This document shows, piece by piece, positions 59,225 through 64,000 of a stretch of DNA of 64,000 bases (positions are counted from its first letter, which is position 1; the number at the start of each line of letters is the position of its first letter). Origin of the DNA: Deinococcus budaensis (GTDB lineage: Bacteria; Deinococcota; Deinococci; Deinococcales; Deinococcaceae). The DNA lies in contig NZ_JACHFN010000002.1 in assembly GCF_014201885.1 (NCBI RefSeq), positions 124,001 to 188,000 on the forward strand. Reading direction: 5' to 3'. The notes beneath the pieces were generated by a model. The model had not been told where the DNA came from, made no database searches, and worked only from the letters and a program-made list of their open reading frames with translations. Both the position numbers and the translations under genes were made by a program.

Positions 59225-59823
59225 ATGACTGCGCCCTCGCCTGCCCCCCCAGCCGCCAGCGTGCCGGAGGACGACCCGGCGACCTCTGCCCCACCGACGC
59301 CCCTGGCGCTGGCCCGGATGTTCGCCGGGGTGGCGCTGGCGGGCATCGGCGGCGGCCTCCCGGCCCACACCCGGCGGGCGCTGGCCCGGCGCGGCTGGCT
59401 GGGTGACGAGGCCTTCGCGGAGACCTTCACGCTGGCGCAGCTCACGCCGGGGCCGAACGCGGTGAACCTCGCGGCGATGGTGGGCGCGCGGCTGTCGGGC
59501 AAGGCGGGGGCCGCCGCCTCGGTGCTGGGGGTGCTGCTGCCGGGGCTGGCCGCCATGCTGGCCGTGAGTGTGGTCACCCTGGGACACCCCGGCGGGCTGC
59601 CGCCGACCTTGCAAAGCGCGCTGCGGGGCGCGGCCTGCGCCGCCCTGGCCGTGCTGCTGGGCGCCGCGCTGCCGGTGGTGCGGGTGGGCTGGGGCGTGCG
59701 CGGCGGGCCGGTGATCACGGTGCTGGCCTTTCTGGCGCTGGGCGTCTTCCGGCTCGACCTGCTGCCCGTCTTGCTGGTGCTGGTGGGCGCCGGGCTGGTC
59801 GTCCACCGTCCCCGGCGGGCGCC

Positions 59824-59827
<4 letters not shown>
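59225..59827 (+). CDS. Short-chain chromate transporter, first half
   Basis: A 200-residue membrane protein of the ChrA family, one of two monodomain halves. After a Pro/Ala-rich leader of about 30 residues it shows [40 protein letters not shown] and [17 protein letters not shown], the ChrA signature. TAGGCT lies exactly six bases before ATG 59225. The stop overlaps the GTG of the second half (GTGA), so both are made together and probably assemble with opposite topology. Substrate (chromate, sulfate or another anion) is not proven. Confidence 0.9.
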
Positions 59828-60339
<512 letters not shown>

Positions 60340-60501
60340 TCCTGGCCGGCCCGGAGTCGCCCCAGGAAGCTGTGGGGCAGCTCGGCGCCGCGTCCAGCCC
60401 CGCCTGTGGCTCCTGGCTCGCCTCCAGACAGGGGGCTGGACCCCTTCGCCGCGCCTACGCCTGTCCTGAAGTCCAGCGGAGGGATGCTCTAGCATGCCCC
60501 C

Positions 60502-63522
<3,021 letters not shown>

Positions 63523-63595
63523 CCCAGCGGGCGCGGCCCTGAACCTGGGGCACCCGCCCAGATCAGTCTGCCCCTGAGGGCACCCGCCCGACGTG

Positions 63596-64000
63596 CTAGA
63601 CGACCTCCTGTGACCGGCCGGAGCGCTCGGCCGTGTCCAGCGCCGCCCTGAGGTGCCGGTACACCTCGCGCAGCTCGGCCACGTCCTGGGGCAGCCCCGC
63701 GCGCAGGGCCTCGAGCGCGCCCAGCACGTGCGCGGCGCCGGGGGTGCGTTCTTCTTCGGGCAGCGCCCAGTCAGGCAACCTCGGGGGGTCGAGGGGAGCG
63801 CGGCGGCCCTCGTCCCAGGCGACCCACAGCCGGGGCAGGTCGTACAGGTAGCGGCCCACCCCGAAATGCACGGCGCAGCGTTTGAGGGCGTCCGAGGCGG
63901 CGGCCTTGAGGGTCCCGGCCTCGCCCTCCCCCGCCTCGCCCACGTCGCTGCGGGTCAGGCCCAGCACGGTCAGGCGCCCCCGCGCGGTGGGCGGCTGCCC
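63596..64000 (-). CDS. DdrA paralogue, N-terminus cut by window edge
   Basis: The last 134 residues of a second Rad52-like DdrA protein. The segment GRLTVLGLTRSDVGEAGEGE, then GTLKAAASDALKRCAVHFGV and GRYLYDLPRLWVAWDEGRRA aligns without gaps to the core of the DdrA at 35.0 kb. An in-frame GTG at 63967 is not the real start, because homology continues to the edge. The C-terminus (about 25 residues) is shorter and more acidic/polar than in DdrA. Its start and promoter are outside the window. Confidence 0.88.
   Translation of the reverse strand, partial: GQPPTARGRLTVLGLTRSDVGEAGEGEAGTLKAAASDALKRCAVHFGVGRYLYDLPRLWVAWDEGRRAPLDPPRLPDWALPEEERTPGAAHVLGALEALRAGLPQDVAELREVYRHLRAALDTAERSGRSQEVV

Overview
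The window is very GC-rich bacterial DNA (by eye roughly two thirds G+C, not computed) and almost certainly comes from a Deinococcus species. The evidence is a complete ddrA gene (Rad52-like single-strand DNA end protector of the Deinococcus damage response), a second ddrA-like gene cut by the right edge, a CRP-family regulator resembling DdrI, an archaeal-type non-discriminating aspartyl-tRNA synthetase of the Deinococcus AspRS2 type, and a very frequent leaderless gene start in which a -10 hexamer TANNNT lies 6 to 8 bases before ATG or GTG. No phage, transposase, tRNA, rRNA or CRISPR was recognised.

Positions 1-30,000 are mainly acyl-CoA and branched-chain amino acid metabolism. On the minus strand lie a butyrate kinase (cut by the left edge), the ribosome hibernation factor HPF, an acyl-CoA dehydrogenase, an acyl-CoA carboxylase carboxyltransferase subunit, both subunits of a 3-oxoacid CoA-transferase, and an overlapping pair of alpha/beta hydrolases (one MetX-like). 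Two complete Liv-type ABC transporter operons follow: one reads rightwards (9.8-14.6 kb), the other leftwards (26.9-22.2 kb). Between them are an alpha/beta hydrolase, a flavin-fold stress protein, aspS2 with what looks like its own attenuator, a TetR/MFS efflux pair, a CysQ-like phosphatase, a GNAT enzyme and a hydroxyacid dehydrogenase. A second acyl-CoA dehydrogenase sits at 28-29 kb. Together these suggest uptake and oxidation of branched-chain amino acids or similar short acyl compounds, although the biotin carboxylase, enoyl-CoA hydratase and lyase partners are not in the window.

Positions 29,000-50,000 mix regulation, envelope and stress genes: an AraC-type regulator, a VOC protein, a FemAB-like transferase, an exported parvulin isomerase, a lipoprotein subtilase behind an AT-rich leader, ddrA with a coupled 30-residue membrane peptide, the helicase HrpB, a thioredoxin-reductase-like flavoprotein with an SDR, a small pyrophosphatase-like protein, a large ExeM/NucH-type nuclease lipoprotein, an rRNA methyltransferase, the CRP-type regulator, a second lipoprotein subtilase and a TPR/HD-GYP protein. 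Two exported proteases and an exported nuclease suggest scavenging of macromolecules.

Positions 49,000-64,000 hold a LolD-like ATPase, a fasciclin protein, a VanW protein, an old yellow enzyme, a GNAT, an exported hydrolase, a three-gene ABC-2 exporter, an RHH regulator with a VOC protein, a spermidine-synthase-fold methyltransferase, a split chromate transporter, a 1006-residue STAND/BTAD regulator and the ddrA paralogue. The most interesting non-coding structures are the Asn/Asp-codon leader peptide before aspS2, several short upstream ORFs that end on or just before the start codon of the next gene, a dispersed heptad repeat family, and a CRP-type palindrome between the regulator and the second subtilase.
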